Program-made: the position numbers and the translations under genes
In this document: positions 1 through 11,000 of the stretch, in pieces
Layout: every line of letters starts with the position of its first letter
Numbering within the stretch: the first letter of the stretch is position 1
DNA from: Epithemia pelagica
Taxonomy: Eukaryota > Bacillariophyta > Bacillariophyceae > Surirellales > Surirellaceae
Reading direction: 5' to 3'
DNA length: 64,000 nt
NCBI GenBank assembly: GCA_946965045.2
Contig: OX337228.1
Coordinates: forward strand, 2,480,001 to 2,544,000
Notes under the pieces: model-generated
The model's database searches: none
What the model was told of the DNA's origin: nothing
Seen by the model: the letters and a program-made list of their open reading frames with translations, nothing else

Positions 1-39
1 GGCACAGCAGATGGGGCTGGCGGTGATCGAGACGTTGGG

Positions 40-3000
40 ATGATCACTTGCGGGCCCAAACGACAAGTCGGCAAGGTCGAGAAAGGTTGGTTGTTGGACC
101 AATCGAAGACGGGGGAACCAGCCATGGGGCGCAACGAAATGGACACCATGGCGGACACATGTTGTGCCGGTATCAACTGGACGCTTGTGGAAACTACCGG
201 TTTGGAATGCGCAGTGAATGATTTCGCTGGCAACCAGGTTGGTGAACAACACGTCCCGGTGGCGACTTGTGCCACCTTGATCCGTGAAGGCAAGACAGGA
301 ATTGAGACAATTGTGATTGGACACCAGATGTTGTGGTTTGGATCCAAGCTAGATAAAACTCTGTTAAACCAAAACCAGATCCGACATGCCGGGCATACTG
401 TCTGGGACGACCCAACCCGCCAGGGAGAAGAAGGATTTGGTATCTGGGCGGATGGTGTCATGATCCCGTTTCAAGTGAAAGGGACAGTCGTGTACTTCGA
501 ATCACGCGCGCCGAGCCACCAAGAAATCGAAAGTTTGCCTCACATTGTGATCACGCGACAGGAATTGTGGGAGCCCAAGATGGTCGACCTGTCTCGCGTG
601 GGTGCGAGCCTGTACGAAGACGCATATGCGCTGAGTATGGCCGAAATCGGCCGGGTCTCGAGCGTCCTCGACCCAGATGCCTTCAATCGGGCACTAGCAT
701 CCGTGCAACAAGTGGAAACTGAAAGACACTCGGGAGTGTCGGCCGAGTCATTGAGTCGCAAATGGAAGGTAGGTCTCCAGACCGCGCGACAGACCCTCCG
801 AGTGACCACCCAACAAGGCATCAGGACTGCCGTTGCACCTATCACGCGGCGGTATCGGGTAGACAATCTAGCCCTACACAGAAATCGCTTGCAGACAATG
901 ATTTATACGGATACTCTATTTAGCAAGACCATGTCTTTGGCCGGGAATAAATGTGCCCAAGTGTTTACCGATGGTCGATTTACCGCGGTCTATCCCTTGA
1001 CGACCAAGGCACATGCCGGCCAAGCCCTTGCCGATTTCATCGACCAAGTGGGTGTCCCTGATCGCCTCACGGCGGATTTAGCGGGGGAACAAACAGGAGC
1101 GTCCACCATGTTCACCAAACTCACTCGATACCATCGAATCGACCTCCACTGGTCAGAAAAGGGCACGAGCAAGCAAAACCACAAGGCCGAGCGAGAAATT
1201 GGTCTCCTCAAGCAGCGGTGGCGCCGTCGCATGACCGATAAACAAGTCCCTAAGCGTCTTTGGGACTATGGCCTCGTATATGAGGCCGGTCTCCTCAGCC
1301 GAGTCGCCCGGGGACCAGACGGCCGTACCGGCTTGGAACGACTCACTGGGGAGACGCCCGATATCTCCGAATGGATCGACTTCCAGTTTTACAACCTGGT
1401 GTGGTATCATACTAACCAAAAGGCCGATGCCACGGAAGACCAATACCAGTTGGGGTACTGGCTGGGCATAGCACATCGCATCGGGAGTGACTTGTGCTAT
1501 TGGGTGTTGACGAAATCGGGCAAGGTTGTCGCCCGAACAACCGTGCAGCACGTGACCAAGGACGACCAGGAGAAGGAAGAAATCCGCGAGAAGATACGGG
1601 ATTTTAGGTTGATTGTTGAAAACAGATTAGATGATACCAATTTCACCGACGACGGGGACGGAAAGCCGGGGTATCTGGAGGACGTCGTCGAGGATGACGA
1701 CGCGACGGAAGGAAGACGGGGACTTGTCCCTACCGACGAAGAGTATGACCAAATGGTCCAGGAGGAGGCTCCTGATGCGGATGAGATAGAGAACGAGTAC
1801 GACGAGTACATCGGTTCCCAGATCCGCATGGATATTGGCGGAGAAGAGCTCATCGGCACCGTAATGAAGAGACAGAAGGGGTTAGACGGCAAGCCCATAG
1901 GTCGAAAGAATAAGAACCCCATCTTCGATACCCGTACTTACGAGGTGAAATTCCCGGGCGGGATAATCCATGAATATACGGCGAACGTGGTAGCGGAGAA
2001 CCTGTTTGCAAGATTGGACGACGAGGGAAAAGAGTTTGTCCTCGTGAAGGAAATTGTTGGACATAGGAAAGACGGGGACGCGGTCGCGAAGGAAGACGGC
2101 TTTACCACCGGAAGGAACGGCAATCGACATCCGAGGCGAACAACGAAAGGATGGGACATTGCCGTCGAGTTGGTCGATGGGTCACAACAATGGCTACCAC
2201 TCAAGATCATGAAGGATGGATATCCACTCGACTTGGCCGAATACGCTGTGGCACAAGGAATAGAATCAGAACCGGCGTTTCACTGGTGGGTGCCACAGAC
2301 ACTGAACCACATGCGCCGTATGATAAATAAGGTAAAGAAGAAATATTGGAAGACGACGCAGAAGTTCGGAATCCGGCTACCGCATTCGGTTGATGAGGCA
2401 CTCGCCATCGACGAACAGACAGGAACAGATTACTGGAGGAAAGCTATAGACAAGGAGCTGAAGGTAGTGAAGGTAGCCTGGGAGTCGCGGGACGACCTAG
2501 AATTGGCGGAAGTGCGCGCGGGGCGACAACTAATTGGGTATACGGAAATCAAATGCCACATGGTGTTCGATATCAAGCTAGATCTTACCCGCAAGGCATG
2601 GTTAGTCGCTGGCGGCCACATGACAGATGCACCTACAAGCCTGACCTATTCCAGTGTGGTCAGTAGGGACTCCATTCGCGTGGCGTTCCTGATTGCTGCG
2701 CTCAATAACCTGGAGGTAATGGCGTGCGACATCGGGAACGCGTACCTAAACGCGCCGTGTCGGGAGAAGATTTGGTTCCTAGGTGGGTCCGAAGTAGGGA
2801 GTGAAGATAAGGGCAAGGTATGTGTAATGACGAGAGCATTGTATGGCTTGAAATCCTCGGGAGCTAGTTGGAGGGCAACATTGATCAGCACATTATATGA
2901 TATGGGGTTCGTCGACACGCGAGCGGACGCTTGCGTACTACGAAGAAAAGCGAGAAAGGAAAGTGGCGAGGAATACTACGAGTTGATTCTAGTTTACGTC

Positions 3001-4149
3001 GACGATATACTCTTGGTCAGTGCCAACCCGCAACCAGTATTGGACGAGATAGATAGCCACTACAAAATCAAGGCCGGAAGCGTGGGTGAGCCGAGTTTGT
3101 ACCTGGGGGCTCAAGTGTACAAGCACAGTCTCCCTGATGGGAGTTGGGCCTGGGGGATGACAAGTGAGAAATACTTGACAAACGCCGTGAAGATAGTTGA
3201 ACAAATGTTAGTGGATGACGGAGATGGCAAACATCTGAAAACCACAGCGAGGGTACCCATCGTTTCGACTTACAAACCGGAACTCGACACGAGTCCGGAA
3301 CTGGGGCCGGAGCTTACCTCTCGGTACCAACAAATGGTGGGAATCCTCCGGTGGGCCGTCGAGCTGGGACGGGTAGATATCTACTTGGAGGTGTCCTTGA
3401 TGTCGCAATACCTGGCTAGTCCGAGGGAAGGACACCTAGAGGCGCTGTACCACGTGTTTGCATTTCTCAAGAAGCACTTGAAGTTGAAAATGGTGTTTGA
3501 CCCCAAAGATGTTCGCTTGGATGAAACGTGTTTCCCACAAATACCCATCGATGAGTGGAAGGAGTTCTACGGTGAGGTCGCCGAGGAATTGCCCATCGGA
3601 ATGCCAGAGCCATTGGGGAGGCCGATAAAAATCACCTGCTTCGTCGATGCAGACCATGCTGGGAACGTTGTTACCCGTCGTTCCCACACCGGCGTCCTTT
3701 TGTTCATGCAGAACGCACCCGTCTTGTGGTTCTCCAAGCGGCAAAATACCGTGGAAACGTCGAGTTTCGGAAGCGAGTTTGTCGCTTTACGGATAGCGAA
3801 AGAAATGATCGTATCCATGCGCTATAAACTTCGAATGTTCGGTGTGCCCGTGGTTGAACCAGCTGACGTACTCTGTGACAACCGGGGTGTCGTCAAGAAC
3901 ACGAGCATCCCATCGTCCGTCTTGACAAAGCGACACAACGCCATCAACTACCACGCCGTCCGTGAGGCGGCCGCCGCAGGGATCCTTCGTGTTGGCAAGG
4001 AAGATACCGAAACAAACTTGGCCGACCTGTTCACTAAGATATTGCCACGGGAGCGCCGGAACGAGCTCATTTCTCGCTTCACGTACTCGTCCGCCTTCGG
4101 ACAATCTGGCCCGCCAACGATCACGTCCGATAGTGCCGCCAACCTCTAA
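40..4149 (+). CDS. Copia-type Pol polyprotein (PR-IN-RT-RH)
   Basis: This 1,369-residue frame would produce the enzymes of a Copia retrotransposon. Near residues 35-40 is DTMADTCCAG, which matches the position of an aspartic protease active site, although the usual D-S/T-G is replaced by a spaced D..ADT. The integrase core spans about residues 288-400, with Asp in YTDTLF, Asp in LTADLAGE and Glu in KAEREIGLLK. RT follows, with ACDIGNAYLNAP near residue 900 and the catalytic YVDDILLV near 985. RNase H starts near residue 1200 (FVDADHAG, then a conserved Glu/Ser block). The stretch at about residues 540-680 is acidic and poorly conserved, as expected for a linker. ATG at 40 is simply the first Met in the window. 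Gag may be an upstream ORF or a continuous part of this frame. Confidence 0.88.
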   Translation: MITCGPKRQVGKVEKGWLLDQSKTGEPAMGRNEMDTMADTCCAGINWTLVETTGLECAVNDFAGNQVGEQHVPVATCATLIREGKTGIETIVIGHQMLWFGSKLDKTLLNQNQIRHAGHTVWDDPTRQGEEGFGIWADGVMIPFQVKGTVVYFESRAPSHQEIESLPHIVITRQELWEPKMVDLSRVGASLYEDAYALSMAEIGRVSSVLDPDAFNRALASVQQVETERHSGVSAESLSRKWKVGLQTARQTLRVTTQQGIRTAVAPITRRYRVDNLALHRNRLQTMIYTDTLFSKTMSLAGNKCAQVFTDGRFTAVYPLTTKAHAGQALADFIDQVGVPDRLTADLAGEQTGASTMFTKLTRYHRIDLHWSEKGTSKQNHKAEREIGLLKQRWRRRMTDKQVPKRLWDYGLVYEAGLLSRVARGPDGRTGLERLTGETPDISEWIDFQFYNLVWYHTNQKADATEDQYQLGYWLGIAHRIGSDLCYWVLTKSGKVVARTTVQHVTKDDQEKEEIREKIRDFRLIVENRLDDTNFTDDGDGKPGYLEDVVEDDDATEGRRGLVPTDEEYDQMVQEEAPDADEIENEYDEYIGSQIRMDIGGEELIGTVMKRQKGLDGKPIGRKNKNPIFDTRTYEVKFPGGIIHEYTANVVAENLFARLDDEGKEFVLVKEIVGHRKDGDAVAKEDGFTTGRNGNRHPRRTTKGWDIAVELVDGSQQWLPLKIMKDGYPLDLAEYAVAQGIESEPAFHWWVPQTLNHMRRMINKVKKKYWKTTQKFGIRLPHSVDEALAIDEQTGTDYWRKAIDKELKVVKVAWESRDDLELAEVRAGRQLIGYTEIKCHMVFDIKLDLTRKAWLVAGGHMTDAPTSLTYSSVVSRDSIRVAFLIAALNNLEVMACDIGNAYLNAPCREKIWFLGGSEVGSEDKGKVCVMTRALYGLKSSGASWRATLISTLYDMGFVDTRADACVLRRKARKESGEEYYELILVYVDDILLVSANPQPVLDEIDSHYKIKAGSVGEPSLYLGAQVYKHSLPDGSWAWGMTSEKYLTNAVKIVEQMLVDDGDGKHLKTTARVPIVSTYKPELDTSPELGPELTSRYQQMVGILRWAVELGRVDIYLEVSLMSQYLASPREGHLEALYHVFAFLKKHLKLKMVFDPKDVRLDETCFPQIPIDEWKEFYGEVAEELPIGMPEPLGRPIKITCFVDADHAGNVVTRRSHTGVLLFMQNAPVLWFSKRQNTVETSSFGSEFVALRIAKEMIVSMRYKLRMFGVPVVEPADVLCDNRGVVKNTSIPSSVLTKRHNAINYHAVREAAAAGILRVGKEDTETNLADLFTKILPRERRNELISRFTYSSAFGQSGPPTITSDSAANL

Positions 4150-4274
4150 CTCGTTGATCATTGTTTCAAGTCCCTCACTCATGTTGTTGATTGTGGTACT
4201 TGCGGGGACTGTTTCTTTCAGGTGGTCAGACCGGGAATCGGTCATTCCCGCATGTAGGGGAAGTTCTGGGGGAA

Positions 4275-4609
4275 TGAATGAGGTGGAGGGTCATTATCGT
4301 ATACCATCGTACTAAAGTGGCGGATCCATACATGTAGATCTAAGCTTAGTCTTTTAAGAACTTGCTTTTTGCCACGACGCGAATAAGTGAAAAAGCCAAA
4401 GGACAAAATTTTGTGTGTGCTTTGCTGTCGTCTTAGAACCCGGAAAGCGATGCAGGCTATCTGCAAGCGACCCACGGATTAATTCGGAACACAGAAAATG
4501 GGCAATGGTAATGTACTTGTACTGGTAGAGTCATTATACAATAGCCCGTGACTTCAAGTATAAATGCTCAGCGTTTGGTATCAATTTATCTAAAAAACAA
4601 TTTTTGACA
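4275..4609 (+). repeat. Candidate 3' LTR of the Copia element
   Basis: This 335-bp stretch follows a purine-rich tract just after the Pol stop codon, starts TG and ends CA. It contains a TATAAAT box at about 4559, close to its end, where an LTR promoter could lie. Only one copy is in the window, so the LTR assignment is inference from position and end bases. The next element (A1 repeat) starts 15 bp further on. Confidence 0.4.
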
Positions 4610-4623
4610 TGTATATCTGTAAG

Positions 4624-4844
4624 CTCACCACTTCGCCCAAATTGGAAGGTTCGCACGCGAAGAGCCACTGACGTAGAACACGTCATGACGTAAGAAATGA
4701 TCAAGGGCTGTCAGGCCCTACCAGAGAGTGATGGAAGGCCATCAAGCCCAGCCAAAAAGATGACGAACGAACTCTCACTTTTTTGGAGAAACCACCACCG
4801 CTCGTGCAAAGAAGAGCACGAAGCTAGATAGTTTTTAACGATCT
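4624..4844 (+). repeat. Split direct repeat A1 of the YR retrotransposon
   Basis: This 221-bp sequence begins CTCACCACTTCGCCC and ends TTTTTAACGATCT. It recurs with the same length at 13246-13466 (A2). It is the left terminus of the element and also serves as the leader upstream of the Gag-like ORF, whose ATG is at 4875. Confidence 0.9.
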
Positions 4845-4874
4845 GCTCGGGGGGGACTTTTCTTTTACAGCACC

Positions 4875-7757
4875 ATGAGCGGTACGCGTTTCTCTGGAAT
4901 AAACACAGCCCCGGGAGACGACAGCCCGGCGGCCAGTTCGGGGTATATGGTAGGGGCTGAAGACGCCGAAGAGGACCGGGCGGACGGCCCAGAGGGATCT
5001 GATCTGGATAGCCTGTTGGCCTCAACCTATGACTATTGTCACGGAGAAGGGGGAACAGAATCTGGCAGGGAAGGACCCCACAACACCGACACGGAAACAG
5101 ATGACCTTGAAGACACTCGGTCCGAAGCCACCACCGCGAGTGAAGGTAATCAAGATCAAGCCGGGCGAGGGCGAGTTACGTACGGAGACCTAGGTGACTT
5201 TGTTAATTTGTGCGATGAGGACCTCTGCCGAGGAATCTTCAGTCGAAAGCACAATCGGGAGACAGTCTTGGCAGTGTGCGGGGGAGTCCGTAGCACGTGT
5301 CAGAAGAATGGCCATACCCGGGCAGACTTTCCAAGGGCACCACCCGGATACTATCATCATTTCCCGCGTCGGGGATGGCCCCTTGTTATTGATGGCAAGA
5401 TGTCGGGGCCGTATCTGAGTGAAGCCAAACACCAGAAGTTACGAAAGGAGCAAGACGATGCCCTGACTGCACGTCTGCAGGAGTTGGCGCTCGCCGCGGA
5501 ACGAGAAGAAGAGGAAATGGGCTTGGAGTCGCCGAAGGCATTCCAGGAGAGCACCGAAGGACCCAGTCCGCTCGAAGAGAACCAAACATCTGGTTCCGAA
5601 CGAGCGCGTCCCAATCGGCATGAAGGTACTAGGCCTAGCGCTCAAACGCCCATGGTCCGCAACCCACGCCGTACTGAAGAGCGACCTCGTCCTGAGGAGG
5701 AATCAGAGGAGGAGACAGAAGTATGGTACGGAGTGGGCCATCCAGCCAGTCGGAGTCGGATCCTTCTCGAGGATGCTAAGGCGCTGGGACCTCTCATGGA
5801 AGCTGGATGGGAGTTGGACCATGTCTTCTCCCGACTGGAGGCCGCCGTTCGCTGGCGTGATCAGGAGAATCCTACGGAAGGGATAACCAACCGGAACAAG
5901 GCTAAGAAGAAGGACCGTGCAACTAAGAAACTCCCGCCTGTGGTCAATTTGGTGAGTCCTTCAAATCGGGAGGATCGACAACCGAACCTGACTCATACGG
6001 TCGCCACTGAGAAGTCTATCCTGCGGCGTCAGGGGAAGTCTCGGAAGGTAGAGCGTTTGAATCAGGATCGATTGGACAGACGGGCACCACGACGGGGTCG
6101 TGAGGAGGACGAGCTTTCCTCAGAGGACGCCGGAGAAAAGAACAACCTGGACTTGGAAAAAGTCAAGAAGATGACCCGACGACAAGTTCCCCGGCCCACG
6201 AAGAAACGCTCTGCCGGTGAGGGTGAGGAGGAGTCTGACTCCGAAGAAAGTGACTCCAATTCCGAAGAGGAAGAGGAATGGGAAGGATGGGAAAACAGGA
6301 TGGGGAAACGGATTATCACTCGTGCCCCCACTTCTCGACTGGACCGTTCCAAATTCAAGAAGAAGGGTTATCGCTATCGGTCGACCTTTCTAGACGAGAA
6401 GAGCGCTTGGACATGGAAGAACGGAGGGAGTACACGTGATGGACGAAACTCCCAAAAGGAGAGAGGAAGAACAGCACCGACGGTTGTTTGCAGATCCAAA
6501 TCCGTTGAGAAACGCAGAGTGCGTCGCGCCCGGGACCCATCCCCTTCGGATGGATCAACCTCTAGCAGTGAAATCGTCCAGCCTCCACGAAGTGAGAGAC
6601 AGGGACGATCGCGGGGAAGAGACCAGGGCCGAGAGAATTTCGCAACTGTAAGAGCGGGTAAAGATGAGTCCAGTGGGGACGGAGACAAGGTTTTCGGGGT
6701 CAGCACCAAGGATCTGCCGGCTCTGGACCAGCTTTTACTCCCTAATGGACTGACGGACCCCGAAGCCAAAGAGAAGATTTTCGATAGCGTCACGGATGTG
6801 GTCGCTCTACCAGGTATGTGTAACGGAGCGTTGACGGGCATAGGTGACGGTATGGGAGAGGACGGTGGCAATATGGAGGCTATTCTGGTGGCGAGTATGC
6901 GCGCCAAAGCCACGGTGACCCGTCATGTGAACTTCACGTCGGTGAAACTGAATGGCTTGGCCAGGATGAAGGATCCACCGGCAGAAATAGACGAATTCAT
7001 CGAAAGTGTGGAAGAAGCGATGGAAAACGAGCGGACAAGACAACGAAGCTCTATGATCGAAGCCTTGATGGTGTCCAACTACGACTTAGAGGTAGCGGAG
7101 AAATATGCCGAACAGGGCGTGTTGGCCCGGATTGTGGAAGACTCCTATCAAGCATACATCGGTTTGTTGAACACACTCCGTAGCTTTATTCATTCAGCAG
7201 AAGGGTCTTGGGCCGATTCGTATCCACAGGCGATCTGGAAATATCACACCAAGAAGCTGTTGGCCTTACGTCAAGGAGCCACGAGCTACCGGCATTGGCT
7301 AATTCTGAGCTACGTGTACTTGCGGGACAGCAAGAGCGAGAAATACGTTAATAATAGCGTGACTCGGAGCTTGTGGAAGACCATGGACCGAGTTGCGGCC
7401 AGCCTAACAGGAATGCAGGGAGGCGGGTCACACGGAACCACCAACGGCGGAGGTAAAGCCAACGGTGGACATTCCGGGGGAGGGACTTCAACGAAGACTG
7501 CCGTGAAAGATAATGAGGGTAAACCTAAACGGTGCCCTCGGTGCGGTCGGTCAGACCTCCATCCGGAGCCTAAAGCAGAACAGTGTGTGATCCCGGAGGG
7601 ACTCACCAACAGCCAAGGGAAAAAGTTGGTGATGGCCTGTTCCCACCGACAAGCTGAACAAGTGATTAAAACGTACAAGAAAATTGTGCAAGAGGAGCCC
7701 GAAAAGCCAAAGAAAGACGCGATAGCGGCCGCTCGTGAGCAAGTCGGCGTTGTTTAA
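4875..7757 (+). CDS. Gag-like protein of the YR retrotransposon
   Basis: A 960-residue ORF in the first position of the element, where Gag is expected. The first 600 or so residues are highly charged and low in complexity (runs of E/D, R/K and S), suggesting disorder and nucleic-acid binding. Residues about 650-840 look folded and helical (for example AILVASMRAKATVTRHVNF and YQAYIGLLNTLRSFIHSAEG) and could be the capsid-like part. After a Gly-rich linker there is a CPRCG motif near residue 888, with further Cys/His residues, possibly a zinc ribbon or knuckle. No protease motif was recognised. ATG at 4875 is 31 nt after the end of repeat A1. The Gag call comes from position and composition, not from a recognised family match. 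Confidence 0.7.
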   Translation: MSGTRFSGINTAPGDDSPAASSGYMVGAEDAEEDRADGPEGSDLDSLLASTYDYCHGEGGTESGREGPHNTDTETDDLEDTRSEATTASEGNQDQAGRGRVTYGDLGDFVNLCDEDLCRGIFSRKHNRETVLAVCGGVRSTCQKNGHTRADFPRAPPGYYHHFPRRGWPLVIDGKMSGPYLSEAKHQKLRKEQDDALTARLQELALAAEREEEEMGLESPKAFQESTEGPSPLEENQTSGSERARPNRHEGTRPSAQTPMVRNPRRTEERPRPEEESEEETEVWYGVGHPASRSRILLEDAKALGPLMEAGWELDHVFSRLEAAVRWRDQENPTEGITNRNKAKKKDRATKKLPPVVNLVSPSNREDRQPNLTHTVATEKSILRRQGKSRKVERLNQDRLDRRAPRRGREEDELSSEDAGEKNNLDLEKVKKMTRRQVPRPTKKRSAGEGEEESDSEESDSNSEEEEEWEGWENRMGKRIITRAPTSRLDRSKFKKKGYRYRSTFLDEKSAWTWKNGGSTRDGRNSQKERGRTAPTVVCRSKSVEKRRVRRARDPSPSDGSTSSSEIVQPPRSERQGRSRGRDQGRENFATVRAGKDESSGDGDKVFGVSTKDLPALDQLLLPNGLTDPEAKEKIFDSVTDVVALPGMCNGALTGIGDGMGEDGGNMEAILVASMRAKATVTRHVNFTSVKLNGLARMKDPPAEIDEFIESVEEAMENERTRQRSSMIEALMVSNYDLEVAEKYAEQGVLARIVEDSYQAYIGLLNTLRSFIHSAEGSWADSYPQAIWKYHTKKLLALRQGATSYRHWLILSYVYLRDSKSEKYVNNSVTRSLWKTMDRVAASLTGMQGGGSHGTTNGGGKANGGHSGGGTSTKTAVKDNEGKPKRCPRCGRSDLHPEPKAEQCVIPEGLTNSQGKKLVMACSHRQAEQVIKTYKKIVQEEPEKPKKDAIAAAREQVGVV

Positions 7758-8032
7758 TCACTCAATGCGATGGGTGGATCGAGTGCCTGTGAAACCCATA
7801 CGCAAACCCGCGAGGCTCAGGTCTGAAGGACCCTCGTGGGGATGGCTCCCGCCTAGGGAGAGCAAACCCAAGAGACTACCACCTCCATTCATCCTCCACC
7901 GCCCCCCCCCCATACCATACCATTACCACGTCCAAATCTGAACCATCCAACTAGTATCTAATCTGACCAGCGTTTAATGAACCTCACACCACACGTCTGT
8001 GTCTTGATTATTCTGTAGGTAAGAACAATGTT

Positions 8033-11000
8033 GTGAGAAATGAGACAGAGACGAGACAGGGGAATGGAAATGGTCTGGTGGAGGAGGAGGAGGCAGTCCA
8101 GGGTTTCAAGCGGAAGTGTGCTCCACCCACCAGTGCACAATCCAAGATCAGACGCATGGGTACCGTGAATTGCGGATGGCATACCCTGACTGAAGCGTGG
8201 GCAACTTTCGATCACCGATGGGCGATCGGAGCAAGGAAGGAACTCCCTGAATCTGTGCGGTGCCTCGGCGGAACGAGGCTACCAAGGGACCTTTTCGAGA
8301 AAGATCCAGTTGATGTCTTCGTCGTGGAACGAGGGCACATCATTAACGAAGAAAAGAAGGACTCGACCCTGGGTTGGCGATCCGTGGTGCAAGAGACCTC
8401 AATCGGGCGACGGCCAGGGTTGATTGTAGAGTCATGGGATAGCCGAGCTCTCCTATGGGGATGTAGCCCAGTATCCAAAATAGAGAAAGTGAGGTGGGCT
8501 GAAAACGGATATGTTTCCCGGTACCAAGTGGTCCGGGCCACGCAAGTAGGAGGGGCCATTCGGCAGGAGCGTTTACTGGTCGTGCGAATACAGAACGCAT
8601 TGAGTCCGTACTGGCGATGGGATCACTTGGTGAAGACCACAGAACAACAAGAGCGATCGATGAGCAATCTATTGACACCACCCGGACTGGTGGATAGACG
8701 CGAATGGCATCAGGAACTGCCGTCACACGTCCACAAAATTCTGGATCATCGGCGAGAAGCTATGCCGTGGGCATACAAGAGTGATCGGAGAGGCTGGATA
8801 TGCGATGAGAAACGAGGTTACCGCCGTTTGAGTATCCAAGAGGCGGCCAAGGCCTTGGGAGTGAATAAACAGGACGCAGCGGAAATATCGAGTCGACAAG
8901 AGGACCGACGACGCGAGCATGGAAGTGTCCTGAGGACGACCAGTCTCTTCCATTGGGAGTACCTGTCTCAGTCCATTATACGGGCCTTGGAGAAACGGAA
9001 GGTGGAACCTGGCGACGAGGAGGGCACCCAGTATCTTGGAGGGATCAAGGATACGGAGGAACGTCGAACCTTTGACTGTCTCCGAGACCGATCTGAAAAG
9101 AAATTAACACCCGAGAGCGACCAAGACAGGGAGTACCCTGAATTTCACTGGGCGCCACCTGACCTGAGCGAAGGGACAGCGTGGTATCGGCAAAGGATAG
9201 CCAACCTAGAGAAGGCTGTTCTAACTTACCCGCCTGAACAGAGACCGTTGCTGATCAAAGAAGGGAAACGGTTCCTGAAGACGCATCGATCGAACTATGA
9301 TGCAACAGGACCGAAACCAACCAAATTACAAGTACTCTGGTGGGAATTCCCACCGGAGCACTGGGAAGCCATCAGGGTTGGGAGCAAGATGAACTTTATG
9401 GTTCCCCCCGCGCCGGCAATCCATGCCAACGGGGACATGGATGCCGAAGGACTCCGATTGGCAGGAGAATTCGTTGACGAATTGGTTAGCCTCGGTGTCT
9501 TGGTGGAAACCAAAATGGAAGAGGTAATAACCACGGCCCCCTTGTTCAGCATCGACAAGCCGGGACAACCGGGCCAACAGAGAATAATTTGCAACATGAA
9601 GGAGGGCGGGCAAAACGGGGTTAGTTGCGGGGATCCCGTGTACCTAAACCGCGCGGCCCACATCCTCTCTCAGATGTACCAGGGAGGGTACTCGGCCGTG
9701 GTGGATGCGAGTAAGTACTTTTACCAATTTCGCACCCACCCGGCCGACCGCCCATACCTGGGGACAATACACCCGGTGACGGGCAAGGTGTATGTGTATT
9801 GTGGCCTCCCTATGGGAGCCACTAACTCCCCGGCGGCATCATGTCGGATTGGACAGTCATTCTTGCGATTGCTGCGTACGAAGCACGAGGTGTTTGGCAC
9901 GAGGAGCAAGGAAAATACCTGGTATTCGGGGTTCCGAGGGGAGGGGTACCAATCGGGGCTCGGTTATGGGATTGTGATTGAAAGACCGTATGGGCAACCG
10001 GCGGTACGACTGTGGGTTCACGTCGACGACTTTCTCGTCCACGGGCCGGACTGGGAGAGTACCGCGCTCGCACTGAAGCTGTTTCTCGACACAGCGGTCG
10101 ATGTTGGATTGTTGTGTCATCCGAAGAAATTAAGCCCCCCACGACAAGTGCAAAAATATATTGGTTTCCTCTTTGACACGAGAGGGATTCCAACTCTCTG
10201 TGTTCCCGAGGACAAGAGAGACAAGGCTCGGTGCATGGTAGATTATATCCTGAATGCGCCAGTCGATCACGAATTTTCAGGCCTGGCCCTCTCTGTGGTT
10301 GTGGGAGTTTTGGAATCTCTGGTGGAAGCGACGCCGAGTCGCGTTGGTCGGACGTATGTACGCTGCTTCCACGAAGTGATCCATGCCACGGCCGAGCATG
10401 AAACGTTACGCGGAGTAGAACGGTACTGTCGCTGCATCGTAGTACCGGAGACAGTAAGATCGGATCTCCGGTGGTGGCGACAGATTTTGGACCACCGAAT
10501 CTACAGGGAGGCGTACTCGGAAAAATCAGGCACGCTGATCCCCACGTGGGGCGACGGAAGTGGCACGGGTACGGGGGGAACCATGTCAATTCCGGGTCAA
10601 GAGCTCCAATGTTGGATGGGCCAGTGGACGCCCTTTGTTTTTCATCATTCCTCCAACTGGAAAGAACTCAAAACGCTGTTGTTGACTCTGCAACAGGCTC
10701 GAGATGGGTACCAGGAACAAGTGGAGGGAGCCAGTGTGTTTTATTTCACAGACAACCTCGTGACGTATTGGGTTGTTGCGAATGGCACGAGCAAGAATCC
10801 AGCATTGCACTCCCTTGTCCGATCTATCAAGATGCTGGAGCTCGGTCTGGATTGTGCGCTCCAGGTGGTTCACGTCCCGGGTCGAGTCATGATTGGTCAG
10901 GGCACGGATGGACTGAGTCGGGGCGTCTGGGGAACGGAGCTGCACCCTCAGGTGGACCAAACGGCATTGACGGCCTCGGTGTTCGCGCCGCTTAGGCGGG

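Larger units (their letters stand above)
1..4609 (+). mobile_element. Ty1/Copia-like LTR retrotransposon, 5' part outside window
   Basis: The window opens inside a Copia-type element. One long frame (40-4149) carries, in order, protease, integrase, reverse transcriptase and RNase H signatures. Integrase before RT is the defining Copia order. No Gag or 5' LTR is present, so the element begins upstream. After the stop codon there is a purine-rich tract (about 4255-4274), then a stretch starting TG at 4275 and ending CA at 4609 that could be the 3' LTR. The pol frame has no internal stop, so this copy may be young. A second LTR would be needed to prove the boundary. Confidence 0.85.
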
